Part shown: piece after piece, positions 36,703 to 47,137 of the stretch
How the letters are laid out: the number at the start of each line of letters is the position of its first letter
Numbering within the stretch: the first letter of the stretch is position 1
Origin: Pyronema omphalodes
Lineage: Eukaryota; Ascomycota; Pezizomycetes; Pezizales; Pyronemataceae
Assembly (NCBI GenBank): GCA_024516155.1
Contig: JAJJXM010000005.1
Coordinates: 1,116,001-1,180,000, forward strand
Length of the DNA stretch: 64,000 nucleotides
Direction: 5' to 3'
The notes under the pieces: model-generated
Database searches by the model: none
Told to the model about the DNA's origin: nothing
Seen by the model: the letters and a program-made list of their open reading frames with translations, nothing else
Position numbers and translations under genes: made by a program

Positions 36703-36990
36703 TTGCATCGGATTATTCATATCGAAGGTGGTTTAATGAATGTTTGTATTGGATTTTGTAGATTGTTAGCGTTTCTTCTACATTGTACGATTAGTCATAA
36801 TTGACGGGTCTTGGGTGTCTCTAAAATTTGCCAATCGAATGAATTTTGACGACAAATAGATAACCATTAGAACAGGGACTTTTCAATGCCCTTTATTACT
36901 TGAACCAAAAATAAAAGCAGAGATCCCAAACCAGGAAACAATCAGTAAACCTCAACACCATATTACTCCAACACGTTATACTCCTAATTA

Positions 36991-38113
36991 TCAATTTTTC
37001 AGATATTGACTCCAGAATTTCGCTCGCACGTCGAAAACACAACCAATATCCTCCCCATTCCGAATAACTCGTACAGTCTTCCAGGCGTTTCCGTTTGGTA
37101 TTTTTATCCCCCTTTCCTTGAAGAAGGCGAATGCTTTTCCATCCTCTTTTAGCAGCAGTAATTCTAATGCAGTAAGACTGATGACTTTGGATACTGTCTT
37201 ATTCGTAACGCCATCCTTCTCCCATTCCGCTTCTCCTGATGGGTATCTGAATGTCATCGCTCCAGTTTTGTCGTCAATTTCCGTAAGCTGCATCACAGTT
37301 AGTGCCAATCCCAATCGTTCTCGTTACACAGTACTTACAGTTGCGTCTTTCCTAACAGTTGGGCCGCCTAAAAAGGGTCTTCGTAGACTAAATACATCCC
37401 CAACCTTAAACTGGTGGTGCTTTGCCAGATCTTGTAACTTTACTTTGCTACTTTCACCGGCTACCATGCCGTAATATACTCTCTGCTTATCTCCCCAGCG
37501 AACCTCAAATTCCTGATCCTTCCAGGCATCAAAATCTCCATTGATGCGACATTTTCGAGCTTCTTTACCCTTCTTGATATATTCAGGCTCGTATTTTCCG
37601 GCTTCAAGGTTCTCTTGGTATGTCCGAATAGCCTCCTTGAATGATATGCTGTCGAAAAGAGCGGGATTTATCATTGGGTTTAGATCGGGGACTGAAAGAT
37701 CTTCTGTTGAGGGATAAATAATATCCTCGGCGGGCAGTAGGGCTATCAAGGAATCATAGTCTTCGGCGGACATGTTGTCTCTGGACAGTAATACGGGATT
37801 TAGAATTTTCTATAACCGTTAGCAATGTTCCTTGCCCAAGAGTTGAGTGCCGGCAAGTTACACTCAGATCCGCACTAATAAATGGCGATTGCTTCGTCAC
37901 TAAATTCTTCGGTTCCCATAGCTCCTCTATTGTAAGCCTTTTTCTGCTTTTTGTCGGTCCATTTGAAACACGTTTCCTCTTTGGAGTTGCAGCCTCTACT
38001 GCTAAGGTTTCAACATATGGATCTTTAGGCGCCTCACGAGATCTTGTAGAGCGTCTGACAGTACTCGGCTCTGGGTGAGCTGGTTGGCGAGCCTTTTTGG
38101 ATGTCCTGCTCAT
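36991..38113 (-). CDS. ASXH (Asx homology) domain protein
   Basis: Probable chromatin protein. Exons 38113..37862, 37809..37339 and 37287..36991 give 339 residues. The N terminus is basic with nuclear-localisation-like clusters (RRSTRSR, PKRKR, KSRKR). The Asx homology domain begins at LTIEELWEPKNLVTKQSPFI (about 60-79), passes through the first splice as ADLSKILNPVLLS, and continues DYDSLIALLPAEDI, the hallmark DEUBAD-like pattern found in Asx/ASXL proteins that activate a histone H2A deubiquitinase. The downstream half (about 180-339) is a conserved fungal extension with WGDKQRVYYGMVAGESSKVK. Whether it binds a BAP1-like enzyme here is unknown. I started at 38113, the first ATG in frame. 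Confidence 0.8.
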
Positions 38114-38512
38114 TATTACTATGTTGCGCGCTCGGTCCAAATTTAGCGGTAGTGCTGAGCTGTTAATATTGAGATTTCGCCGCGTGCCTCTACTCAGAAT
38201 TGGCGTATTTATGGGCCGATATTGAAGGTTTAAGAAATGCCGTAATGCTTCCGTGGTAAAGCTCCAGTCAAAGCTGTCGCGAAAGTGGTGTAAGACATCT
38301 AAAGGCGCGCGTCATGAGGGCAAGGGTTCATCCGGTCGCGACCACCACCACCACCCATCAACCTTAGAAACTGAGTCTTCCCACCTACTCTAATCTTCAC
38401 GAAACTACCTCCACTTCTGCACTACCGTCGAAACTCCGTTTTCCCCCTCTTCTAATCGAATAATTTCCACGAGCCTACTTTTATACGCACTCCGAGATAA
38501 CGACGACACACG
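38114..38512. other. Divergent promoter region
   Basis: 399 bases between the ASXH gene and the MMTAG2-type gene. No TATA box stands out; a CCACCACCACC stretch occurs near 38342-38352. Confidence 0.45.
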
Positions 38513-39298
38513 ATGGACCTTCTTTCCGGCCTTAGAAAGGGCGATAGCTCTCGCGGTGGACGCGCCGAATTCAGCTGGGATGCAGTCAAGGAAGATAAAG
38601 ACCGCGAAAACTATCTTGGACACAGTCTCATGGCACCTGTTGGGCGATGGCAGAGAGGAAAGGACTTAACGTGGTACTCCAAGGCTGGTAGTGGTGATGC
38701 AGATGCGGAGGAAAAACGGAAGGAAGAAATTCGGAGGATCAAGGAAGCGGAACAGGATGCACTTGCAGCGGCTTTGGGGTATCCGGTGCATATGAGACGA
38801 GAGAGTTTGGGCCAGAAGGATGTAGAGAATGCTATCAAGGACACTCGGGACGATGATGATGAGGAGGGGAAGGGAGTTGGGTTTGGGAAATCGGGAGATG
38901 CTGCATTAGAGAGAAAGGAAAGGCCGCGGGGGGACAAACCTATGAGAGATAGAGAGAGGAGTGAGAGGCCGCGGGAGGAGCGGCATAGGGAGGAGCGGCA
39001 TAGGGAGGAGAGGGTGCGTGAAAGAAGGGATAGGGATAGGGGCGATAGGGGCGATGGGCGGGAACGAAGACACAGAACCCGCTCCCGTAGTCGTGATGGT
39101 GAGGACCGCAGACATCGCCATCGTTCAAGGAGTCCACGGAGAGAACATCGCCACAGAGATAAAGAGAGAAGTAGAGATGAAGATAAGGGTAGGGACAGAC
39201 ACCGCCACAGGCGCGATGATCGTCGGCGATCAAGAAGCAGAAGCAGGAGTCCACGAAGAGACAATGATAGAACGAGAGACCGGGATTCACGACGTTAA
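38513..39298 (+). CDS. MMTAG2-type protein with RS/RD-rich tail
   Basis: Homologue of the multiple myeloma tumour-associated protein 2 family, nuclear proteins of unclear function. Single exon, 261 residues. The conserved N-terminal domain (1-60) reads MDLLSGLRKGDSSRGGRAEF, then SWDAVKEDKDRENYLGHSLM and GRWQRGKDLTWYSK. A helical Glu/Lys segment with AEQDALAAALGYPVHMRR (about 78-95) follows. The rest, from about 130, is an Arg/Asp/Ser-rich tail like those of splicing factors, with near-exact short tandem repeats (REERHREERHREER). A role linked to pre-mRNA processing is inferred from the tail only. Confidence 0.85.
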   Translation: MDLLSGLRKGDSSRGGRAEFSWDAVKEDKDRENYLGHSLMAPVGRWQRGKDLTWYSKAGSGDADAEEKRKEEIRRIKEAEQDALAAALGYPVHMRRESLGQKDVENAIKDTRDDDDEEGKGVGFGKSGDAALERKERPRGDKPMRDRERSERPREERHREERHREERVRERRDRDRGDRGDGRERRHRTRSRSRDGEDRRHRHRSRSPRREHRHRDKERSRDEDKGRDRHRHRRDDRRRSRSRSRSPRRDNDRTRDRDSRR

Positions 39299-39749
39299 GT
39301 TTGAGTTAGAATCACGGCTGTATGAATATTATATTGCTCTTTAGCGGCTTATTGTAAAGATAATATGCATTGTCGCCTTGTCAGTATTACATGGCTGCAC
39401 TGAAAGTGCCTGTGATATGAACAAAACTATCATTGTTAGGCAATGCTGCTACACAAATACAATATCAATATTTATCCATGTTGTTCTGTATCGACTTCAC
39501 ATAATTCTCTTTCTCGGGACAAGTAATAACTTTTTGAGGAGATATCCCCGATATGGCTTTAAAATCTTGCCCTGCAAGTTGGCACATTTCTTGTGATAAC
39601 GGTCGTCGTTGATGTTCAATATTTTGAAGTATATGCCGTTTACTTGTAATCTTACTCGCCTACAATAAAAGAGCAACATCATTCGCCTGTTGCAAAAATT
39701 GAGATGCTCCATACTCCAACGCAGCAACCTCATGGTTGAGGAACAAAAA
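39299..39749. other. Intergenic, nothing recognised
   Basis: 451 bases between the MMTAG2-type gene and the tRNA; AT-rich, no other feature. Confidence 0.5.
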
Positions 39750-39847
39750 TGTCCGGTGCGAGGATCGAACTCGCGATCTTCGGATATCTTCCACTGGGAG
39801 GAAGTCATGTTATGAGACCGACGCTCTACCAACTGAGCCAACCAGAC
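39750..39847 (-). tRNA. tRNA-Met (CAU), elongator type, with intron
   Basis: 98 bases on the minus strand. The acceptor GTCTGGT pairs with ACCGGAC (one G-T pair), the D stem is GCTC/GAGC, the T arm GCGAG-TTCGATC-CTCGC, and the discriminator is A at 39750. The anticodon loop is CTCATAA with anticodon CAT. A 25-base intron sits after position 37, leaving a 73-base mature tRNA. The U31-U39 mismatch in the anticodon stem is also seen in the yeast elongator tRNA-Met, which argues against an initiator. Confidence 0.93.
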
Positions 39848-40324
39848 TACTTGATGACTCGTGAAATGATGCGTAATTTATAAAAAAAATTATTGATGTT
39901 TAGTAGTGAACCCCACCAAATTTCCCACTGCTAACGGTATAATTGAAAAAAAAAGCTCTAAAACGACGCTAAAAATAACATTGGAGAACAGTGCAGAGTC
40001 TCCCTTAGTAAAGTGGATGCAAATTTATGGTTTTCTTCGGAAAAATCAGGGGTAATGCTGCAGGAACTGATTGGCTCCTATCTTTCAGTGAAAAATCAAT
40101 TGGAATATCACAATAATGGATTCATAAACGCTGTATTTCATCACAGCATCGATTTGGTTAATGAAAAAAATTCCATGCAAGCCCAGGCCAAGAGTAAGAA
40201 AAGCTCAAACATATCCACCTCCAGAACATCAAAATACCACACACGCTTAGATTCTGCCTATTGTTGCATGTGCCATCCAGCGGGTACACCAATGATTTCT
40301 AAAGATTTTTAGCTGGGTTCTTCC
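39848..40324. other. Intergenic, nothing recognised
   Basis: 477 bases between the tRNA and the secreted-protein gene, including a possible alternative last exon of that gene around 40260. Confidence 0.45.
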
Positions 40325-41124
40325 TTAGTAATAATAAAATGGGATCTTACCAATTCCTAATCCACTGGCACCTCCAATGTTCATGATACGTCCACTAGCA
40401 TCGGTCTTGACAGCTGACGCAACTTCCCATGCTACCTTACCACCCATGGGACACGGGAAACTTCCTGAATCACCGCCTGGTCCAAATAAGAACTTATGAA
40501 CGTATTTCGCATTCGTTGTTCTTTTAGCGGCGTTCTCTTTTAGGGTAGTCGTAAAAGTGGCAACCACTTGGTCTCTATTGCCCAATTGTAAGTAACCCAA
40601 AAAAAAAATCCTTGATTCATACGAAGATCTTACCTTTGAGGCTTGTTCCAGTAAGTAGTCATGGTTGTAGGCATGGGCTCCCATTTCTTGAATGTCCAGA
40701 TATTGTAGACATTTGATACATCATCAAGGCGATCCCCATCATCAGAGACGAACTGGAATCGACACTGCTTGCCCTCCATTCCAGATGGGAAGTCGAAGAG
40801 AGCAATGGTAGACTCCTCAGTGAGGGTACCAAGGTTCGGTGACCACGACCAACCAGCACGGATGATGTTCTTGCTCGGCTTCGGAGCGTTCGTATTCTCG
40901 TTGATATTAACATGAGTCGCTGTAACGAGGGCATTTCCACTCTCAAGTTTCGCCGGACAGACATTGATTGAAGGGTTGGCAAAACAGCGAGGGTCAATAT
41001 TGATACCGGGGGTAAAAGCGTCAGGGTCGAAGGTGCTACTCAAGGTACTACTTTGCTCAAACTGGGGCAAAGCGTTGGCAAAGCCTGACGCAAGAACGAA
41101 AAGACTGAAGAGGGTAGAGAACAT
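40325..41124 (-). CDS. Secreted protein, But2 C-terminal-like
   Basis: Probable extracellular protein of unknown function. Exons 41124..40634 and 40574..40325 give 246 residues. The signal peptide is MFSTLFSLFVLASGFANA, followed by LPQF. The body contains WSWSPNLGTLTEESTIALFD, FPSGMEGKQCRFQFVSD, and a C-terminal FGPGGDSGSFPCPMGGKVAW segment with a likely disulphide (the two cysteines of CRF and FPCP). This arrangement resembles the fungal family annotated as ubiquitin-3-binding protein But2 C-terminal, many of which are secreted. The end is uncertain: GTAAGATCC near 40349 could be a donor leading to a different short last exon instead of ...KIPFYYY. Confidence 0.65.
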
Positions 41125-42475
41125 CTTGATTGCTGTGGTATTTGAAGCTAGGACTTCTGGACTGACTGCTGGATAGATAGTTGTTTGAATTTGGGGATTT
41201 GATGTCTCTATTAAGTATTCCACGAATCCTCTTCTTCCGTGGATTTCCGAACAGAACTATGACCCCAATTCCGCATACAGATGTTCAGAACGACTGATGA
41301 TCGTGGCATTGCTATGCTAGGCGCGACTGGTAGGGCTGATATAAGATTCTCACCGGGTTCGAACGATTCTGCGCACTGCGCCCGCTTCCGGTTGGGAGTT
41401 TAAGATGCATCATTCCCGAACCAGATACGCGGATACCACGGAAGTTTACCGGATTACTAGCCCTAAATAGCCGATAACTGACTTGGAAGTCGAATCATGT
41501 TCGCAAAAATCCGTTGCTTGATAATATCTTCCGGTAACGAATGGGTATTATTGAAGTCTCACTCAGTACTACTTTCTGACAGTAAGGTGGGGCACAATTT
41601 TTGTATTCTTGTCGTTTTTGACGCATGTTGGCAGCCACAAAAAGATAAACTTGGCCAATACAGGAGTGGTCAATATGGTGACGCTTAATCGCATATTGAT
41701 CCTATGTATATATCCAACCATCGTCCACCATCGCAGACTTTAACATTTGAGGCTGTGAAATATTTGTCTACTTTAAGCGCAGCTACATCAACCGCCTTTT
41801 CAGTAAAGTATAAATTCCATACCGCTAACCTTAATAACAACGAATTGTTTCCGGCCTCGTTTGACGTTTGGAAATATAATGCTTTTAACTCAGCCTCCGT
41901 GACTTCCGAGTTGACGCTGGAGGGTTTTCAAGTCCTGAAGAATGAACTGAAAATAGAAGCACGGTGAACTGTCGACCGTGGCGAGCAGTGGATTGATGCC
42001 TAGCTTTCAACAGTTTGATACTCCCGCAAGGGATTTTTCCTGGGAGCCCTATATAAAGAGTACTTAGTCCATACATGTGTACTACGATGAACTGTCGACG
42101 GTCGACGGACAGGTGCCTTGCTTTCTACACTTTTATTCTTTCACAAAGGATTTTATTTTGAGGAATCCAAAGAGTTGTGTTAACAAAGACGTTGCTTGCC
42201 GCCAAGCATGGCTCTCATGCATTAATCCGCCTAGAATTACACAGCCTTCCATTGAATTATGCGATACGCGCTTCGCTCCTCGCCTCGACATCAATGCAAT
42301 TCATTACGCGCCCTGACGCGGATATTTCTAACGCGCTAACGAGGGGCTTCTACATTTGCTCGTCCTGCGTTGTACTTAGCCATTATGCCTTGGACCATTT
42401 ATCGTGTTCCTCATTACGTTGAAAATATATGTGAAAATTTTCTATTATGTTTTTCCATGCTGGTTCTGTGAATAT
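41125..42475. other. Intergenic, no gene recognised
   Basis: 1.35 kb. Two diverged copies of a segment containing GAACTGTCGAC occur near 41966 and 42088, followed by similar TTTCA/TCTAC context; origin unknown. No coding sequence supported. Confidence 0.45.
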
Positions 42476-42484
42476 AGATAATTA
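42476..42484. repeat. Left 9-bp target-site duplication of the MITE
   Basis: AGATAATTA, repeated exactly at 43043-43051. Confidence 0.9.
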
Positions 42485-43042
42485 CGGAAATTATGCAGGA
42501 TGCCCCCGAAAAAACACGAAATTTGCAATATACCCCCGTCTATGCAGGATGCCCCTCGCTTAGGTAGTGAACACCCGCCTTCAGCGCCGGGCGCCAAATT
42601 TTTCACGCATGTTTTTTTTCCTTACTTGCAGATAAAAATTTTGAATCCACTTCTGCGCCTCTGACTTTGCAAAGTGAATGCCAAACAGCATGTCTACGGC
42701 CCATTTGTAAATAGCCAGTTTAAACTCGGAAAACGAGGGAAAATCATCGCCAAGGTGTAGTGCATGTCGAGAGATCGGGTCAGCGGCGTTAGGATCGATG
42801 CTGGTTGTCAGCGAATTGGTGCGCTCCATTGTTGTCGTTGTTGACGATAATATCGAGAAGTGGAATCAAAATCTTCACCTGCAAGCGAAGAAAAAAAAAA
42901 CACACGTGAAAAATCTGTAGCCCGCTGTAGGCGCTGTATTCAATATGGGCGGGTGTGCTCTACCTAAGCGAGGGGCATCCTGCATAGACGGGGGTATATT
43001 GCAAATTTCGTGTTTTTTCGGGGGCATCCTGCATAATTTCCG
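42485..43042 (-). mobile_element. Mutator-like MITE (deleted MULE)
   Basis: A 558-bp element bounded by 95-bp terminal inverted repeats, 42485-42579 and 42948-43042, that match at 93 of 95 positions. It is flanked by an exact 9-bp direct repeat, AGATAATTA. A 9-bp duplication with long inverted repeats is diagnostic of the Mutator superfamily. Each terminal repeat contains TATGCAGGATGCCCC twice as a direct repeat 49 bp apart (42492 and 42541 in the left arm), a likely transposase-binding array. The interior carries the start of a transposase frame on the minus strand. The near-identity of the arms suggests recent movement by a transposase made elsewhere. Confidence 0.92.
42581..42829 (-). pseudogene. 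N-terminal remnant of a MULE transposase
   Basis: An 82-codon frame within the MITE, opening with ATG at 42829. The segment DDFPSFSEFKLAIYKWAVDM has the spacing of the N-terminal DNA-binding region of MULE transposases (F-P-S-F-x-E-F-K-x-A-I-x-K-W-A). It then runs into unrelated sequence next to the left terminal repeat, so the zinc-binding and DDE catalytic parts are missing. A possible donor, AAGTAAGG, lies shortly before the end. It cannot encode an active transposase. It explains the element as an internal deletion of an autonomous MULE. Confidence 0.6.
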
Positions 43043-43051
43043 AGATAATTA
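43043..43051. repeat. Right 9-bp target-site duplication of the MITE
   Basis: AGATAATTA, identical to 42476-42484. Confidence 0.9.
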
Positions 43052-43158
43052 ATTTCTGTTCTCGTCTTTATTTATTTAACCGATCACCCTGTCTACCATA
43101 CTCAAGCATCATCGACCCATTTCATCCTTTTCATCGTTCAAAAATTCCCTTTATTGCA

Positions 43159-43845
43159 GTGAAGTTCCTGTTTTCATTCTTATATTTTTATCCGCCAGTA
43201 CTGCCGCTACTTCTAACCCATTGGAATTGGTTTCTCGCGTCTATTCTACAGAACAGATTTATTTCAGCGCTAATTCGCGGTTGACTACTGCTATGGAAAT
43301 TTATGCAAGCCGTAGAGAAATATATCTGCCTGAAAAGGCCACCAGGCTGATAATTCAGAGCCCAAAAAGCGATATCAACCCTTCCCCGTGCCCGCGTGTC
43401 GGAGAATTTTACACATGCAGTAAATATGTACAACAAGCGTTCTCAAGTCTTTTCGAAGTCGTTATCGAACGGTTATTCTCGGCTAATAAGAACAAATATA
43501 TACAAATTGAAGACATATAAATATTGAATGCAGAACCGTTGATGAAAACGGTACTACATCTCAAGGCACATTGAAATCCGCATGTGGACACATCCTGCAA
43601 CCGTATATCTTTCGGAATGTAACGGTATCCCGTGCGGTATTTACAGTAACAGAAGTATCCACACAATATTTGAAGCCAACCGGTTTGCGAAATACTACAT
43701 GCGGTTGTGGTACCCTATTGGTTCCGAGTTTTTTTTTTTTTTTTTTTTTTTTGGTGGAGGGGGAACACTGCGAATGATATATGATGATTTGTATACTCCG
43801 CCACCTTTGGTGCAGAATACTTCAAGATTGATGAAAACCGTCTAA
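43159..43845 (+). pseudogene. Possible broken small secreted-protein gene
   Basis: A stretch that reads like a signal peptide (hydrophobic FILIFLSASTAATSNPLE) runs into a 100-codon open frame ending at 43520. There is no in-frame ATG: a GTG at 43159 stands where a start would be expected, in a different frame, implying a small indel. A second open frame, 43582-43845, follows and contains a T24 run (43729-43752) read as consecutive Phe codons. No intron joins the two parts convincingly. The family is unknown; the short YYMRLWYPIG segment is only faintly like fungal secreted ribonuclease-like proteins. It may be chance. Confidence 0.3.
43729..43752 (+). repeat. Poly(T) homopolymer, 24 bases
   Basis: Uninterrupted T24 within the second open frame of the possible pseudogene. 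Confidence 0.7.
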
Positions 43846-44945
43846 AAAAAACCCCCTAGTATATCATCCCAAGCGAAGAAAAAGCGACGAATAGATTTTT
43901 AACGTCGTAAATACACCCCAGAATATGAATCTACCGACATTTACAAATACCAGACGATAAAAAAGTCCAAGATAGAGATACATTTCATAGTAGATGTCAT
44001 TAGCTCCTCAAAACAGGGTCTTGGCACCAAGTCCATGGAGGACACACGGAGTTTCCATCCGTTTTGCTCGTGTCCCCAAACTTTCTCCATATCCACTACC
44101 TCCATTTCCATGTTCCATCTCAACCCAACAGCAGTACAACATTACTAAGGTACCAGCAACCAATCTGACTAATGAAAATTAGAACGAAATCTTGACTCTG
44201 ATGTACCGGAAAACCAAGACTTCATATATATGGTGACGAAGTCTCAATACCCTTCAAAAAAGTAGACTATGAATAAGTACCAGCATCTTCTTACGGAACT
44301 TGAATCACTACCCTCACACTCTTCACCTCAAAAATGTTAACCCGCAGGCCCCAGTCCTGGTTTTTCACTATCCATATCCCACAGAAACAACTTCAAAACT
44401 TAAAACCCAAGATCCTCCCTCAGGACACCACCAGAAACGGTATTCATAATCACAACCATTTCATTCTTCACCAGAACCGCAGAACTTTTTGGGCCCTTGA
44501 TGGCCGATGGGGCCGGAGAGAAAACATTACCTCCACAGCCGAGCTCCCAAGACTATTAACGCTGGTGATTATGAAGCCGGCGTTGATGGAGGTGTAGTTG
44601 GTGAAGACTAATAGCTTGTGTGTTAAGGGAAGTCTTTTTTCAGGATGTAATCACTGCTAAAGTTTCGACAGAATTACCGGAGGAGATATTGATGCAACTT
44701 CGACTGGAGAATGGTAATCCCGGGTTATATAAAATGAAGCTTGTGTCTCCATGTTGGAGTGCTCCAATCAGCTTACTCACAGGCTGCGTATCACCCTCGC
44801 TTCGCTTGTCATCGAATCACAGCATCTCACTTTCTCATAGGAAACTAAATGATGGAACATATTTTATCCATAATCAAAAAACAACAAAACGCCTTCCATT
44901 TTTAAACCAAAAACGTGGTACCATCTACATAACAACACAGAATAT
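43846..44945. other. Intergenic, nothing recognised
   Basis: 1.1 kb downstream of LYS4. An open frame from 44620 into LYS4 on the plus strand is an antisense shadow. Confidence 0.5.
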
Positions 44946-47137
44946 TTACTTCAACTGGGCCTTAACCCAGCCCTCCAAACCACCCTGTACGAAAACCTCC
45001 TGGACGTTAGGGGGAAGCTCTCCAACCTTCATTCCCCAAGTCTTTCCGCTCTTCTCAGTGATCTCAACCCAGGATCTCTCAACATCCCACTTAACCTTCC
45101 ATCCGGTACGTCTAGTAGCGACCTTCTCGGCGTCCTTGTACTCCTCTCTCAATCTAGTAATAAGGTCGGGGACCTCAACAGTCATCAAAGCGTTGTTGAT
45201 GGAGTTTCTGGAGAAGATGTTTCCGAAAGATCCAGCAAGAACAAGCTTGATTCCCTTGGCCAACAAAGCGGTGGCAGCCTGCTCACGGGAGGATCCAGTT
45301 CCGAAGTTGTATCCAGAAACAACGATGTCACCAGCCTTAGCAAGCTTGGTGAACTCGGCATCGTAGTTCTCCATAACTACCTGGGCCATGGTCTCCTTGG
45401 GGACGTTGTCCTGGTAGGTGTACTTTCCGGGGTAGATACCGTCGGTGTTAATGTTGTCGGCGTCACAGAAGACAATCTCACCCTCGATGGAGGATGGGAA
45501 GCCGGGGAGGATAGCGGTCTTGGACTCAGTAACCTCTGCGGCGGCAGAAGCAGCAGAAGCAGCGGAGGTGGAGAAGGTAGGCTTGTCAGCTACGGGAGAG
45601 TAGGTTCCGGCACCAGCAATGGATCCCTTGATGGCAGAGGCAGCAACAACCTCGGGGGAGGCAAGGTAGGCAAGGGCATCACGAGATCCCATACGTCCCT
45701 TGAAGTTACGGTTAGTGGCGGAGATACCAACCTCACCGTCCTCGAGAAGTCCAGTTCCGAGTCCGATACAAGGTCCACATCCAGCGGGGAGGGGCTTGGC
45801 TCCAGCGTTCACGAGAACCTGCCAGTCACCGGCCTTCTCAGCGGCGGCCTGCTCAAGAGTGGAAGCGGCAGCGATGTAGAACTCAACACCGGGGGCAACC
45901 TTGGCGTCAGGGCCCTGGGCACGGAAGACAGAGGCGGCAGCTCCAATGTCGGAGGCACGGGAGTTAGTGCAAGAAACGAGGTAGGCCTTGTGGATGGCAA
46001 TGTTCTGCTTCTCGAGCTCAGGGAGAGGAGTAGCGATCTTGACGGAGTTGGGACCAGCGACGAAGGGGGAAAGAGTGGAGAGATCGAGGGAGAGGGTCTT
46101 GGCGTAAGTGGCATCAGCGTCAGCCTCGACTCTGTTCTTGAAGAGCTCCTCAATGCGCTCCTTGTTAAGACGGGGATGGGGTCCAGAGAGACGGTCAGAG
46201 TGCTCGGAGGCCTTCTGCTCCATCCACTGCTTAAGGACACCATCGGCGGGGAAGAGACCGGAGAGGGCACCCCACTCGGTGGTCATGTTAGCAATGGCAA
46301 GACGGTCGTCAATCTTGAGAGACTTCATGGTCTCCTCAGATCCGGTGAACTCAATGGCATGGTTCAAAACATCGTCCTTGTTGAAGAGACCACAGAGGGA
46401 GACAATAACGTCCTTTCCGGAAACACCCTTGGGGAGGGTTCCCTTGAGCTCAACACGGGCGACGGGGGGGATCTGCCACCAGGTACGTCCAGTGGCCCAG
46501 ATGGAAGCAGCGTCGGTACGGACAACGGGGGTTCCCAAACAAGAGATTCCTCCGTACATGTTGGAGTGAGAGTCGGAAGCGACAGACAAAGTTCCGGGCC
46601 AGGCGTATCCCTCCTCAACCATAATCTGATGTCCAATACCACGTCCGGCGGGGTAGAAGACAATTCCCTGCTGCTTCGCAAACTCCTCAATGTTCTTGTA
46701 CTTTCTCAAGTTGGCCTCGGACTTGTTCTGGACATCGTGGTCGAGGGTGAGAACAATCTGCTCGGTGTCGTTGACCTTGGTAGCTCCGATGGAGAAGAAT
46801 TTGGTTGCAACGGGCCATGAGTTGTCGTGTGTCATGCACTTGTGGGGCTGAATCGAAACATAGTCTCCGGAACGAACGAATTTTCCCTCAGGAAGGTCCT
46901 TGGAGAAGCGCTGGACGATCTTCTCGGTCAAGTTCTGGCGGGCACTGGCGGCGGTAGCAAGCGAACGGACGACACGGAAGGAGGTGGCGGGCTGGAAGAA
47001 GCTCTGGATGCGAGGCGTCTGGCGGGCAAGCAGCCGGGACGAGGTGGAGAGGCGTGTCTGGGCACGTCAGTTGCTGTTCTGCGGTGTGAATAGGCTCAAT
47101 TCGGGCACATGCTGATGGGGGTCTGTACCAAAACCAT
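44946..47137 (-). CDS. LYS4: Homoaconitase, mitochondrial
   Basis: Converts homoaconitate to homoisocitrate in the fungal alpha-aminoadipate pathway of lysine synthesis; mitochondrial 4Fe-4S enzyme. The main exon 47057..44946 encodes the enzyme from [12 protein letters not shown] on. Because a stop precedes it in frame, I add a nine-base first exon 47137..47129 (ATG GTT TTG) with a 71-base intron (GTACAG donor, CTGAC branch, CCCAG acceptor), giving 706 residues. The Arg/Ser-rich N terminus without acids suits a matrix presequence. Homoaconitase-type signatures include [32 protein letters not shown] and [11 protein letters not shown]. Cluster cysteines are C366 (SCTNSR) and C430/C433 (CGPCIG). 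The swivel domain has [14 protein letters not shown]. The usual aconitase is excluded by these family-specific segments. The first exon is the uncertain part. It is divergent from SER1. Confidence 0.92.

Noticed and set aside
38611..39264. Leu/Ser-rich minus-strand frame over the MMTAG2-type gene
   Set aside because: It is the complement of the Arg/Asp/Ser-rich tail, not a membrane protein.
44620..45366. 248-codon plus-strand frame entering the LYS4 3' end
   Set aside because: Mostly antisense to the conserved LYS4 C terminus; no domain and no ATG-proximal coding signal.
45990..46820. 276-codon plus-strand frame opposite LYS4
   Set aside because: Same cause: biased third positions of homoaconitase keep the opposite strand open.
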